From contig JAGVIE010000034.1 in assembly GCA_020056225.1 (NCBI GenBank), forward strand, positions 1 through 37,584: a DNA stretch of 37,584 bases. The letters run 5' to 3'. Below, piece after piece: positions 1-7,881 of the stretch (positions are counted from its first letter, which is position 1; every line of letters begins with the position of its first letter). This DNA comes from Bacteroidota bacterium. Its GTDB lineage: Bacteria > Bacteroidota > Ignavibacteria > UBA10030 > SZUA-254. A program made the position numbers and the translations under genes. The notes under the pieces were generated by a model. That model had not been told where the DNA came from, ran no database searches, and was given only the letters and a program-made list of their open reading frames with translations.

Positions 1-1
1 A

Positions 2-1051
2 CTTGAACTGCGAGAGTTTGAGCGTGAGCGAACAAAACTTGACGAAGTGAAATTGTTGGCAGTTGACCATGCACTGAATACCGATATTGCCGTGCTTCCT
101 GAAGGTGAGATCGTTGAGTATATCCCTGCATACAGACTTGTGAAGGATCAAGACAACGACCTTTTTGAAAACCTTATGGCACTTGAAGGGCAAACAAATA
201 TTGCAACGAAAGGCGATCAATATGTCCTTCATTTCGAACCGACTCTTGAGGAATACAGTTCGATGGATAATTTAGAAGGCGGAGTGCTCCTCGGAGGCTG
301 GGTAATTCATGATGGAATAACAACGAGTAGTATTATCGATCCGAAGAAACAATCGGTGGGTATTGTTGGAAATGGAAACAAAGGTCTTGTTGGCACATCA
401 TCACCGTTTACATTCCGTGAGCGGGCAACACTTGTCTATGTTCCGCTTGAAAGATTAGAGCCGGAAATAAATATCAGTTTCACAGAGAAGGTTGCATTTG
501 ATTTTGCTTCACTCGTTGTCAAGGTTAATAATCCCACCTATAAGGTTCACGAATTAAACCTTGATGAAGCAAAACACTCGAAGCTTGGAAACATTACCAA
601 TACCATTAATACAAAAGATGGTCTTACGGAAGAAATCTATCCGGGTGAGTCGATCAAGCTAAAATTCTCCGCTCCACCGGTCGAGCAAGGACATACGAGA
701 AGCTTTATACTTGTTTCGAATGGAAGGTATGAAAGGATTAAAGAAGGCGAACTTCTTACAAGAATACCGAAGGAATTTCAATTAGATCAAAACTATCCTA
801 ACCCATTCAATCCACAAACCACATTGCGTTATCAGCTTGCTAAACCGGGTCATGTTGCAATCTCTATTTACAACCAACTTGGGCAAGAAGTCGCAATGCT
901 CGTCGATGAATTTAAAGAGGCAGGATATTATGAAACGGTTTGGGATGCTAATAGCACACCAAGTGGAATTTATTATCTTCGCATGTCTGTTGCAGATCAA
1001 TTCGGTAAACAATTATATCTTGATACGAAGAAGGTTGTGGTGATGAAGTAG
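2..1051 (+). CDS. T9SS type A sorting domain protein, 5'-truncated by window edge
   Basis: This is the 3' part of a gene for an exported protein. The frame is open from base 2 and no in-frame stop precedes the GTG at 47, so the true start almost certainly lies outside the window. The last ~90 residues are a T9SS C-terminal sorting domain: an FQLDQNYPNPFNP opening, an AxSIYNxLGQEV beta segment, and a GxYxxxWD...SGIYYLRM ending followed by a basic tail. In this family the domain directs export through the outer membrane by the Por system and is then cleaved. The upstream ~250 residues look like beta-rich extracellular sequence with no enzyme motif I recognise, so the passenger function is unknown. 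A strong hairpin terminator follows the TAG stop. Confidence 0.88.
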   Translation, partial: LELREFERERTKLDEVKLLAVDHALNTDIAVLPEGEIVEYIPAYRLVKDQDNDLFENLMALEGQTNIATKGDQYVLHFEPTLEEYSSMDNLEGGVLLGGWVIHDGITTSSIIDPKKQSVGIVGNGNKGLVGTSSPFTFRERATLVYVPLERLEPEINISFTEKVAFDFASLVVKVNNPTYKVHELNLDEAKHSKLGNITNTINTKDGLTEEIYPGESIKLKFSAPPVEQGHTRSFILVSNGRYERIKEGELLTRIPKEFQLDQNYPNPFNPQTTLRYQLAKPGHVAISIYNQLGQEVAMLVDEFKEAGYYETVWDANSTPSGIYYLRMSVADQFGKQLYLDTKKVVVMK

Positions 1052-1074
1052 TATTCTAATTTCGTGCGAGGTGC

Positions 1075-1116
1075 AAAAGACCTAACAGGCTAAAATAAAA
1101 ATCTGTTAGGTCTTTT
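1075..1116. terminator. Bidirectional intrinsic terminator between converging genes
   Basis: A perfect 14-bp stem (AAAAGACCTAACAG paired with CTGTTAGGTCTTTT) encloses a 14-base loop. The A-run on one side and T-run on the other give a U-tract in both directions. It sits between the T9SS gene (+) and apt (-), only 2 bases from the apt stop, and should end both transcripts. Confidence 0.93.
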
Positions 1117-1118
1117 TA

Positions 1119-1655
1119 TTATTCAGAATCGTACGAGATTATCGAGAAGATGTCATATCCTTTTAGCTTCTCTCTACCGTTCAGAAATGAAAGCTCAATG
1201 AGAAATGCTATCCCCACAATTACTCCCCCCAACTTTTCAACAAGTTTGCACGTGGCTTGAACGGTTCCACCTGTTGCTAAAAGATCATCTACAATCAGCA
1301 CCTTCTCCCCTTTCTTTATTGCGTCTATGTGTATCTCAAGTGAGTCGGTCCCATATTCAAGCTGGTATTCTTCTCTAATGGTTTTTGATGGGAGTTTTTT
1401 TGGTTTACGTACAGGAACAAATCCAGTATTTAGCCTGTATGCGAGCACGCTTCCAAAAATAAATCCGCGTGATTCAACACTAACCACTTTATCAATATGC
1501 GCTGTTTTATATTTATCATACAATATATCGATGGTTTGCTTGAAGGCATACTTATCTTTTAGAAGTGTCGTGATATCTCTGAAGACAATTCCTTTTTTAG
1601 GAAAATCAGGAACATTGCGGATAAAATCACGAAGATCATCTGATGGATTCACCAT
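1119..1655 (-). CDS. apt: Adenine phosphoribosyltransferase
   Basis: The 178-residue protein makes AMP from adenine and PRPP in purine salvage in the cytoplasm. The N-terminal DFPKKGIVFRDITTLL segment is diagnostic of Apt, and the PRPP-binding loop VLIVDDLLATGGT lies at about residues 119-131. ESRGFIFG near residue 61 is the other conserved Apt block. Length is normal for the family (170-180). Its ATG overlaps the stop of the upstream enoyl-CoA hydratase-like gene by 7 bases, indicating translational coupling. It is the last gene of its transcript and runs directly into the bidirectional terminator. A purine salvage enzyme also occurs across the divergent promoter (punA), but in a separate operon. 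Confidence 0.95.
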   Translation of the reverse strand: MVNPSDDLRDFIRNVPDFPKKGIVFRDITTLLKDKYAFKQTIDILYDKYKTAHIDKVVSVESRGFIFGSVLAYRLNTGFVPVRKPKKLPSKTIREEYQLEYGTDSLEIHIDAIKKGEKVLIVDDLLATGGTVQATCKLVEKLGGVIVGIAFLIELSFLNGREKLKGYDIFSIISYDSE

Positions 1656-2431
1656 TCTATCTTCTCTTTCTTTAGAAATGAATCTATTCCCTTTTTAAAG
1701 TCATCAGTCTTGCGAATGAGCGCGTTGAGGTTTGCGGCATATTCCATAACATCTTTGAGATTCATCTCGGAATATCTTGAGAATAAATCCTTAATAAGAG
1801 TAATAGATGCCGGGCTTGTTGTGCGCGCAAGCTCACCCGCAAATTCATATACCCTCTCGTTTAACCGATCATCGTCAACAACTTCAGATACAAGTCCTTT
1901 TTGCATTGCAGTAGTAGCATCTAAAATATCACCACGAAGCGAAAATTCCTTTGCAGAACCTTCGCCCATCCTTTTGATCAAAAAACCTATAATGACAGCC
2001 GGAATAAAACCTAAGCGAACTTCTGGAACGCCAATTTTGGCTTTGTGTTTACCGGCGAAGACAAAGTCGCACGCCGCGGCAATACCACAGCCGCCGCCGA
2101 GCGCCGGACCGTTAACCATCGCAATCACGGGTTTCCTGAGATTGGGGATGAGTAGCAGCATCTTCATCAGATTCCGGGCATCTTCGAGATTTTGTTCGTG
2201 AGGTAACTCTGAGTATGTCTTCAGATAATCCAAATTCATACCTGCACAGAATGAGTTGCCTTCACCTGTTATAACCACAATACGCGATTGGGTATTACGG
2301 TTAACATTGGATAGAACATCCGAGAGTTCCCTGATCATTATATCGTCAAGCGCATTGCGCCGATCCGGTCTGTTCAGTGTAATCGTCGATATACGATTTT
2401 CAGTCGAGTATTTAAGTGATGTATAATTCAT
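1649..2431 (-). CDS. Enoyl-CoA hydratase/isomerase family protein (methylglutaconyl-CoA hydratase-like)
   Basis: This is a 260-residue crotonase-fold enzyme. The oxyanion-hole segments are clear: SFCAGMNL and GPALGGGCGIAAACDF. The second catalytic glutamate is in PEVRLGFIPA. The first glutamate of classical hydratases (GGGCELA) is replaced by glycine in GGGCGIA, a pattern seen in the methylglutaconyl-CoA hydratase and AtuE-like groups, which suggests leucine or isoprenoid acid breakdown rather than ordinary beta-oxidation. That assignment is inference. I place the start at the ATG at 2431; an upstream TTG at 2440 adds only three residues. The gene overlaps apt by 7 bases and is 110 bases downstream of glnA, with a hairpin between. 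Confidence 0.85.
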   Translation of the reverse strand: MNYTSLKYSTENRISTITLNRPDRRNALDDIMIRELSDVLSNVNRNTQSRIVVITGEGNSFCAGMNLDYLKTYSELPHEQNLEDARNLMKMLLLIPNLRKPVIAMVNGPALGGGCGIAAACDFVFAGKHKAKIGVPEVRLGFIPAVIIGFLIKRMGEGSAKEFSLRGDILDATTAMQKGLVSEVVDDDRLNERVYEFAGELARTTSPASITLIKDLFSRYSEMNLKDVMEYAANLNALIRKTDDFKKGIDSFLKKEKIEW

Positions 2432-2483
2432 GGAGCACAAATTAAGAAACTTCTTTTTGATTCACAAGTTTTCTTTAAATGTC

Positions 2484-2515
2484 GAAGCCCGCGCCTCAAT
2501 ATGCGGCGGGGCTTC
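2484..2515 (-). terminator. Hairpin after glnA, possible weak terminator
   Basis: GAAGCCC pairs with GGGCTTC, continued by four more G-C pairs across a one-base bulge, 26 bases after the glnA stop. There is no proper U-tract on the - strand (CGACATTTAAAG follows), so it may be an mRNA-stabilising or processing hairpin rather than a full terminator. Confidence 0.45.
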
Positions 2516-2541
2516 ATAAGAATTAAGAATGCTTCTTTCAA

Positions 2542-3912
2542 TCAATACTTTTCGAGGTATTGGTCGATTTCCCATTGTGTAACTTGCATACGATATTCAT
2601 CCCATTCCCGTATTTTTAGAGTACGGAATTTCTCGAATGCAAACTCTCCTAATGCACCCCGGATAACTTTATCTTCCTCAAGATGAGTTATGGCTTCGAT
2701 GATATCCCGTGAGAGTACATCGACCTGCCTTCGCTCAGCTTCTTCCCGGGAGAATTCATATATATTCTCTTCAATCGGTACCGGCGGCATTTTTTTCTTC
2801 TCGATTCCGTCCAGACCTGCGGCTAACATAACTGCAAAAGCAAGATAAGGATTCGCGGAAGGATCAGGACAGCGAAGTTCTGCTCTGACCGATTTCTCAC
2901 GTCCAGGAGTATATCGTGGTATCCGAATCAAAGCCGAACGATTACGCTGTCCCCATGCGATATAAACCGGCGCTTCATAACCTACTACCAGACGTTTGTA
3001 AGAATTGATAGTTGGGTTAAGAATCGCATTCATTGCTTTGACGTGATTTAGCTGACCCTGCACGAAGTACCGTGCGATCTTGGAAAGATGGTAATCGTCT
3101 TTGGGATCGTAAAAAAGATTTTTTCCTTCTTTATTGAAAAAACTCTGGTGAACATGCATGCCTGATCCATTAATACCTGCAATCGGTTTCGGCATGAACG
3201 TAGCGTGAAGATTATGGTGCGCCGCAATCCATTTTAACGTGAACTTGAAAGTTACAGCCTGATCGGCAATTCTCAAAGCATCCCCGTATCGGAAATCGAT
3301 TTCGTGTTGACCGACAGCTACTTCATGATGCAGTGCTTCTACATCAATGCCAAAACCTTGAAGCGCAGTCGTCATCTCCTGCCTGATCTCCATTGCTAAA
3401 TCAGTAGTCTGATCGAAATACCCGGCTGTATCGTGCGGTAACGGTTCAAGTTTTTCGTTCTCTTTCCGAAATAGGAAAAATTCGAGTTCAGGACCGACGT
3501 TGAATACATATCCAAGTTTTTCAGCCCGCTTCAATTGCCTCTTCAAGATATATCGAGGGTCCCCTTCAAAAGGAGAGCCATCGGGCATATAAACATCGCA
3601 CATGAAACGAGCCACTATGGAATACGACGCGCTATCTTTAGTCCATGGTATAATCGCATAAGTATCCAGATCAAGTTTCAGATACATATCGCTCTCAAAT
3701 ATCCGCGTAAAACCCTCGATCGAAGATCCATCGAACCATATACCATCTTCCAGCGCTGCTTCTAATTTTGTTACCGGGATTGTAACTCCCTTCATATGGC
3801 CGTTAAGATCCGTGAACTGCAATTGAATAAACTCAACATGTTCATCCTTTGCGAGCTTCAGGATTTCTTTTGCTGATTTTTTGCTTTTATCAGCGATCAT
3901 TTTTTTTGCCAT
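2542..3912 (-). CDS. glnA: Type I glutamine synthetase, alpha (Bacillus-like) subtype
   Basis: The enzyme makes glutamine from glutamate, ammonia and ATP and is the main entry of ammonium into metabolism. Its 456 residues match GSI. Visible motifs are DGSSIEGF (61-68), PELEFF with metal-binding glutamates (about 141-146), EVAVGQHEID (197-206), the NGSGMHVHQS block (248-257) and NPYLAFAVMLAAGLDG. The adenylylation motif of beta-type enzymes (NLYDLP) is absent; the aligned segment reads NIYEFS, as in Bacillus-type GSI, and the tail WEIDQYLEKY also resembles that subtype. Control by adenylylation is therefore unlikely. A strong GGAGG Shine-Dalgarno (3920-3924) sits 7 bases before the ATG. It lies 36 bases after rpe and is probably co-transcribed with it. 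Confidence 0.96.
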   Translation of the reverse strand: MAKKMIADKSKKSAKEILKLAKDEHVEFIQLQFTDLNGHMKGVTIPVTKLEAALEDGIWFDGSSIEGFTRIFESDMYLKLDLDTYAIIPWTKDSASYSIVARFMCDVYMPDGSPFEGDPRYILKRQLKRAEKLGYVFNVGPELEFFLFRKENEKLEPLPHDTAGYFDQTTDLAMEIRQEMTTALQGFGIDVEALHHEVAVGQHEIDFRYGDALRIADQAVTFKFTLKWIAAHHNLHATFMPKPIAGINGSGMHVHQSFFNKEGKNLFYDPKDDYHLSKIARYFVQGQLNHVKAMNAILNPTINSYKRLVVGYEAPVYIAWGQRNRSALIRIPRYTPGREKSVRAELRCPDPSANPYLAFAVMLAAGLDGIEKKKMPPVPIEENIYEFSREEAERRQVDVLSRDIIEAITHLEEDKVIRGALGEFAFEKFRTLKIREWDEYRMQVTQWEIDQYLEKY

Positions 3913-3948
3913 GATACATCCTCCAAATAAGAGTGTTTATCGATTCAG

Positions 3949-4620
3949 TTATTTATTAGTCTTTGAGTTTAGAGCTGCATTTCTAAGATCACGCACTGCC
4001 TTCGAGATATTTTTCTTGGAGAAAATCGAATGTCCGGCTACGATGACAGTAACACCGGAGTCAACAAGATCGCGTGCATTCGTTGCATCAATTCCTCCAT
4101 CTACTTCAAGCTCAATATCTTTTTCCGTCTCAATAATCATCTGTGAAACTTCTTTTATTTTTTTCATCGTGGACTGGATTAATTTTTGTCCGCCAAATCC
4201 CGGATTTACTGTCATTACTAGAACTTGATCGACAGTCGGCAAAATTTCTTTTAATTCTGAGACATGAGTGACAGGATTTAAACTGACTCCGGCTTTCATC
4301 CCCAACTCTTTAATACGTTGAATCGTTCGATGAAGATGGACACATGCTTCAACATGCACCGTGAGCCGGTTAGTTCCTGCCTTATTAAATATTTCGAGAT
4401 ACCTATCAGGATTTTCTATCATTAAGTGAGCATCGAGAGGTAATTTAGTGATGGCGCGGATCGCTTTCACGACAATCGGACCAAAAGTAATATTCGGCAC
4501 GAAGTGCCCGTCCATAATGTCAAGATGAATCCAATCTGCACCGCCTTTTTCAATTTGACGTATTTGTTGCTCTAGATTTCTAAAATCTGCCGATAGGATT
4601 GATGGTGCAATTTTTATCAT
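3949..4620 (-). CDS. rpe: Ribulose-phosphate 3-epimerase
   Basis: The 223-residue TIM-barrel enzyme interconverts ribulose 5-phosphate and xylulose 5-phosphate in the pentose phosphate pathway. It has the full set of family motifs: APSILSADF at the N-terminus, LDIMDGHFVPNITFG with metal-binding His and Asp, VNPGFGGQ in the phosphate loop region, and VDGGI with the catalytic Asp. Length is standard. It starts 20 bases after the stop of the PASTA gene and ends 36 bases before glnA, so the three are likely one transcript from the promoter at 5442-5470. Confidence 0.96.
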   Translation of the reverse strand: MIKIAPSILSADFRNLEQQIRQIEKGGADWIHLDIMDGHFVPNITFGPIVVKAIRAITKLPLDAHLMIENPDRYLEIFNKAGTNRLTVHVEACVHLHRTIQRIKELGMKAGVSLNPVTHVSELKEILPTVDQVLVMTVNPGFGGQKLIQSTMKKIKEVSQMIIETEKDIELEVDGGIDATNARDLVDSGVTVIVAGHSIFSKKNISKAVRDLRNAALNSKTNK

Positions 4621-4640
4621 ATGTTCGTCATTAAGTTCAG

Positions 4641-5417
4641 TCAGTTTTCAAAAAGGTTTTCTTTCTTCTCGCCGCCTTGCACAACAATAAGATCAACTAC
4701 TTGTCCCTTAACAATCATCTCCCCGGATCTCGGATACTGATCTACAATTGTATTGGGTAACAGATCCGGAGTTGGAACGTACGTGATGTTGCCGGGTTTC
4801 AACCCGATCCCGATCAATATCTTTTCTGCTTCCTGAAGTGTCTTACCTGTCAAATCGGGGACAGATATTTTTTCTGAGATCGATCCCTGACTAATTACGA
4901 TTGAAACATAAACATTTTTCTTAACTTTATATCCGGCAGATAGTTTTTGTTCGACAACAGTATTCTCAGGAAATTCGTCCGAAGACTGGTACTCGATTGC
5001 GCCAAGTTTCAGCCCTTCCCTTTCCAGCATAAATCTCGCATCACGTAATGTTCTACCTTTTATATTTGGAACCGCAACAAGTAATTCACCGCCGCTTACA
5101 GTTAGATATACTCTTCGTCCTTTTTTAACAGCCGCCCCGGTCAGGGGATTTTGAATAATCACAATTCCGGCAGGATGTTCACGGTCAATTCGAACATCGC
5201 CTTTATGCGTTTCAAAGCCAAGAGAATCTAACTTTGTCTTTGCATCTTCGTATTTCAGTCCGATAACGGATGGTACTTCGATAATTCCTCCGGCATTTGC
5301 ATACCACGGCATGAAGAGATCGTTAAAGGCAAAAAACAAGACAAGGCAAAGAGCAAGAATCAGATATATTTTCTTCGCTCGGTCAGATGTAAAATATTTT
5401 TTGTAGTTGACGCTCAC
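4641..5417 (-). CDS. Membrane-anchored triple PASTA-domain protein without kinase domain
   Basis: A short basic cytoplasmic N-terminus is followed by one transmembrane helix (IYLILALCLVLFFAF) and then three consecutive PASTA domains, each opening with a VPxVxG/VPNIKG/VPDLTG block and ending with a xGxxVxLxVS-type strand. PASTA domains bind peptidoglycan or act as spacers in Ser/Thr kinases and PBPs; here no kinase or transpeptidase domain is attached, so the role is probably envelope sensing or scaffolding. I start it at GTG 5417 rather than ATG 5486, because a good promoter (5442-5470) lies between them and the GTG version places the helix after a short basic stretch. That gives 258 residues. 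Confidence 0.82.
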   Translation of the reverse strand: MSVNYKKYFTSDRAKKIYLILALCLVLFFAFNDLFMPWYANAGGIIEVPSVIGLKYEDAKTKLDSLGFETHKGDVRIDREHPAGIVIIQNPLTGAAVKKGRRVYLTVSGGELLVAVPNIKGRTLRDARFMLEREGLKLGAIEYQSSDEFPENTVVEQKLSAGYKVKKNVYVSIVISQGSISEKISVPDLTGKTLQEAEKILIGIGLKPGNITYVPTPDLLPNTIVDQYPRSGEMIVKGQVVDLIVVQGGEKKENLFEN

Positions 5418-5441
5418 AATATAATTTAAGTTATGTGCAAA

Positions 5442-5470
5442 AATATAGGAAATACTTTGTTGAACTTCAA
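5442..5470 (-). promoter_or_regulatory. Sigma-70-type promoter for the PASTA-rpe-glnA operon
   Basis: On the - strand, TTGAAG (5465-5470) and TATATT (5442-5447) are separated by exactly 17 bases. Predicted transcription starts near 5435, leaving a leader of about 18 bases before GTG 5417. Its -35 box lies only 3 bases from the -35 box of the divergent cdd promoter. Confidence 0.7.
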
Positions 5471-5473
5471 ATC

Positions 5474-5502
5474 TTGCTTCTAACATCCAATTTATCTATA
5501 TT
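5474..5502 (+). promoter_or_regulatory. Sigma-70-type promoter for the cdd-tdk-nupC-punA operon
   Basis: TTGCTT (5474-5479) and TATATT (5497-5502) are separated by 17 bases on the + strand. A transcript starting near 5509 would reach the cdd Shine-Dalgarno AAGGAA at 5525-5530 and GTG at 5535. It abuts the divergent PASTA promoter, so two polymerases could probably not bind at once. Confidence 0.7.
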
Positions 5503-5534
5503 TTGCCTATCCTATTCAATATCTAAGGAAATAT

Positions 5535-5933
5535 GTGAAGTATCAAAAGCTTATTGAGGCTTCAAAGCGAGCAAAAAAATATTCGTATTCGCCTCACTCT
5601 AATTTTAGAGTGGGTGCTGCGCTTCTGTCGAAGACCGGGAAGATATTTACCGGCTGTAACATAGAAAACAGTTCATACAGTCTGACAATTTGCGCAGAGC
5701 GGACAGCAATTTTTAAAGCCATCTCTGAGGGTCAACGAAAATTCAGAGCCATAGCGATATCAACAGATTTGAAAGAGATTATCCCGCCTTGCGGAGCATG
5801 CAGGCAGGTGCTAATGGATCTTGCACCAGAAATAGATGTTATACTAAGCGGATCTGGTAAGAAGCAAATCATCATCAAACTCAGTGAACTTTTACCGATG
5901 CCCTTTGATAGCTCAATGTTAACTAATCATTAA
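5535..5933 (+). CDS. cdd: Cytidine deaminase (tetrameric type)
   Basis: The 132-residue enzyme converts cytidine and deoxycytidine to uridine and deoxyuridine. The zinc site is complete: C53-A-E55 in the CAERTA motif (Glu55 is the proton shuttle) and PPCGACRQ with C86 and C89. The substrate motif CNIENSSYSLT is also present. The size is that of the small homotetrameric CDAs, not the long E. coli dimeric form. The start is GTG at 5535, supported by an AAGGAA ribosome site with 4-base spacing. It is the first gene of the salvage operon and is followed after 12 bases by tdk. Confidence 0.95.
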   Translation: MKYQKLIEASKRAKKYSYSPHSNFRVGAALLSKTGKIFTGCNIENSSYSLTICAERTAIFKAISEGQRKFRAIAISTDLKEIIPPCGACRQVLMDLAPEIDVILSGSGKKQIIIKLSELLPMPFDSSMLTNH

Positions 5934-5945
5934 TTTGGAAATTAT

Positions 5946-6524
5946 ATGGAAGTAGCAACTTTGCACAATATGCCTCATAATACAGGTTGGATTGAAGTTG
6001 TTTGTGGATGCATGTACAGCGGAAAAACGGAAGAACTAATTAGACGCTTACGCCGTGCACAAATTGCAAAGCAAAGAGTGATGATCTTCAAGCCGCGTAT
6101 CGACAATCGCTATAGTGCCGACCAAATAGTATCACATAGTGAGCAAGCTTTACCATCAACTGTAGTTGATAAGCCGGTTGAAATATTATCGTTAGCTAAA
6201 GATGCTCAAGTTGTTGGTGTGGACGAAGCCCAATTTTTCACTCACGATATCGTTCAAGTCTGTGAGGAACTTGCGTCTCAGGGAAAGCGTGTTATCGTTG
6301 CGGGACTTGATCAAGATTATCGCGGCAAACCATTCGAACCCGTTCCCCAATTACTCGCACTTGCTGAATACATAACAAAGACATTAGCTATCTGTATGGT
6401 ATGCGGAAATCCTGCAGATCGTACACAACGGATCACAGACCAACAGGAACGAGTTGTTGTTGGAGCACGCGGTGTATATGAAGCCCGATGCCGTAAATGT
6501 TTCGTTCCTCCAACCGCCGATTGA
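5946..6524 (+). CDS. tdk: Thymidine kinase, type II
   Basis: The 192-residue enzyme phosphorylates thymidine with ATP to dTMP. The P-loop GCMYSGKT is at 21-28, the catalytic Glu94 is in VGVDEAQFF, and the structural zinc ribbon uses C150, C153, C182 and C185 (CMVC and CRKC). The GARGVYEARC lasso segment binds thymidine. Family length is normal. It lies between cdd and the nucleoside transporter gene, 12 bases after the first and 7 before the second, which places it firmly in the salvage operon. Confidence 0.96.
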   Translation: MEVATLHNMPHNTGWIEVVCGCMYSGKTEELIRRLRRAQIAKQRVMIFKPRIDNRYSADQIVSHSEQALPSTVVDKPVEILSLAKDAQVVGVDEAQFFTHDIVQVCEELASQGKRVIVAGLDQDYRGKPFEPVPQLLALAEYITKTLAICMVCGNPADRTQRITDQQERVVVGARGVYEARCRKCFVPPTAD

Positions 6525-6531
6525 ATTAGCT

Positions 6532-7881
6532 ATGGATATATCAACGATACTGCGCGGGCTATTAGGCATCATTGTAATTTTGGGAATCGCATTTTTATTT
6601 TCCAATAATAAGAAACGTATAAATTGGAAATTAGTCGCATCGGGTTTAGGGATACAAATTACATTTGCGATTTTAATTATCCTACATGAACCTTTAACTG
6701 CTTTCTTCTATCCGCTTGGGTTGCCGAAACTTATAATCGATTGGTTAGGAAGCGCTGTTGTTAGTTTATTAGGATTCACGATTGAAGGCGCTAAATTTGT
6801 TTTTGGAAATTTAGCAGTTAATTATGGACCTGAAAGCTTAGGATTTTTCTTCGCGTTTCAAGTCCTTCCAACTATTATTTTTGTATCTTCTCTGACATCT
6901 GTTCTGTATTACATCGGTATATTGCAACAGGTGGTGAAGGGAATGGCGTGGTTGATGGCAAAATTGATGGGAACGAGCGGAGCAGAATCTTTATCGAACA
7001 CAGGAAATATATTCGTTGGTCAAACTGAAGCTCCCCTTCTAATACGTCCATACATATCAACAATGACACAATCAGAATTGCTGACGATAATGGTCGGAGG
7101 TATGGCAACGATTGCAGGTGGGGTTATGGCGGCGTACATCCAAATGCTGGGACATTCGTTTGCAACAATCCATGGGACAGATATAGCAACTGCCCAATTA
7201 AATTTTGCAGTAAAGTTGTTAGCCGCCAGCGTAATGGCGGCGCCTGCCTCTTTAGCCATTTCTAAAATAATATACCCTGAAGTTGGAGAACCTTTAACCA
7301 AGGGTACAGTGAAATTAAAAATAGAACAAAAATCATCGAACGTCATTGAAGCGGCGGCAACCGGCGCTTCAGATGGACTTCAATTAGCGTTAAATGTCGG
7401 TGGTATGTTATTGGCATTCATCGCTTTCATAGCAATGCTTAATTATCTTCTTTTACAATTCGGCGACATTACAGGAATTAATTCTTATCTAATGTCAACA
7501 ATCAAACAACCACTTAGCATGCAAGTAGTTTTCGGCACGATATTGCAATACTTGGCATTTGCGATTGGCGTGCCTTGGAATGATTCATTCATATTTGGAA
7601 GTTTATTAGGAACCAAAGTAGTGCTCAACGAATTTGTTGCCTATCTTGATCTTGCCGCGTTCATTAAGCAAGGAATCATGTCTGAAAAAGCTATCACGAT
7701 GGCAACATTCGCTCTTTGCGGATTTGCCAATTTTTCCTCAATCGCTATACAAATCGGCGGTATTAGTCCAATGGCTCCCGAAAGAAAAAAAGATTTAGCA
7801 TCGTTAGGACTACGGGCTGTTCTTGGTGGCACATTATCAACATTGCTTACTGCAACAATAGCGGGAATTTTATTGGGATGA
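6532..7881 (+). CDS. nupC: Concentrative nucleoside transporter, NupC/CNT family
   Basis: This is a 449-residue inner-membrane symporter expected to import nucleosides with H+ or Na+. Recognisable CNT features are GNIFVGQTEAPLLIRPY, the helical hairpin MxVGGMATIAGGVMAAY, EAAATGASDGLQLALNVGGML and the closing CGFANFSSIAIQIGG block. About eight to ten hydrophobic segments run along the length. I start it at ATG 6532, 7 bases after tdk, because the longer reading frame from 6454 would overlap tdk heavily and its first 26 residues look non-native. Its stop overlaps the punA start in an ATGA. Substrate range cannot be read from sequence, but the neighbours suggest both pyrimidine and purine nucleosides. 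Confidence 0.92.
   Translation: MDISTILRGLLGIIVILGIAFLFSNNKKRINWKLVASGLGIQITFAILIILHEPLTAFFYPLGLPKLIIDWLGSAVVSLLGFTIEGAKFVFGNLAVNYGPESLGFFFAFQVLPTIIFVSSLTSVLYYIGILQQVVKGMAWLMAKLMGTSGAESLSNTGNIFVGQTEAPLLIRPYISTMTQSELLTIMVGGMATIAGGVMAAYIQMLGHSFATIHGTDIATAQLNFAVKLLAASVMAAPASLAISKIIYPEVGEPLTKGTVKLKIEQKSSNVIEAAATGASDGLQLALNVGGMLLAFIAFIAMLNYLLLQFGDITGINSYLMSTIKQPLSMQVVFGTILQYLAFAIGVPWNDSFIFGSLLGTKVVLNEFVAYLDLAAFIKQGIMSEKAITMATFALCGFANFSSIAIQIGGISPMAPERKKDLASLGLRAVLGGTLSTLLTATIAGILLG

Noticed and set aside
6454-6531. Longer nupC start overlapping tdk
   Set aside because: The 26 extra residues are encoded within tdk in another frame and the ATG at 6532, 7 bases after tdk, fits the CNT family better.
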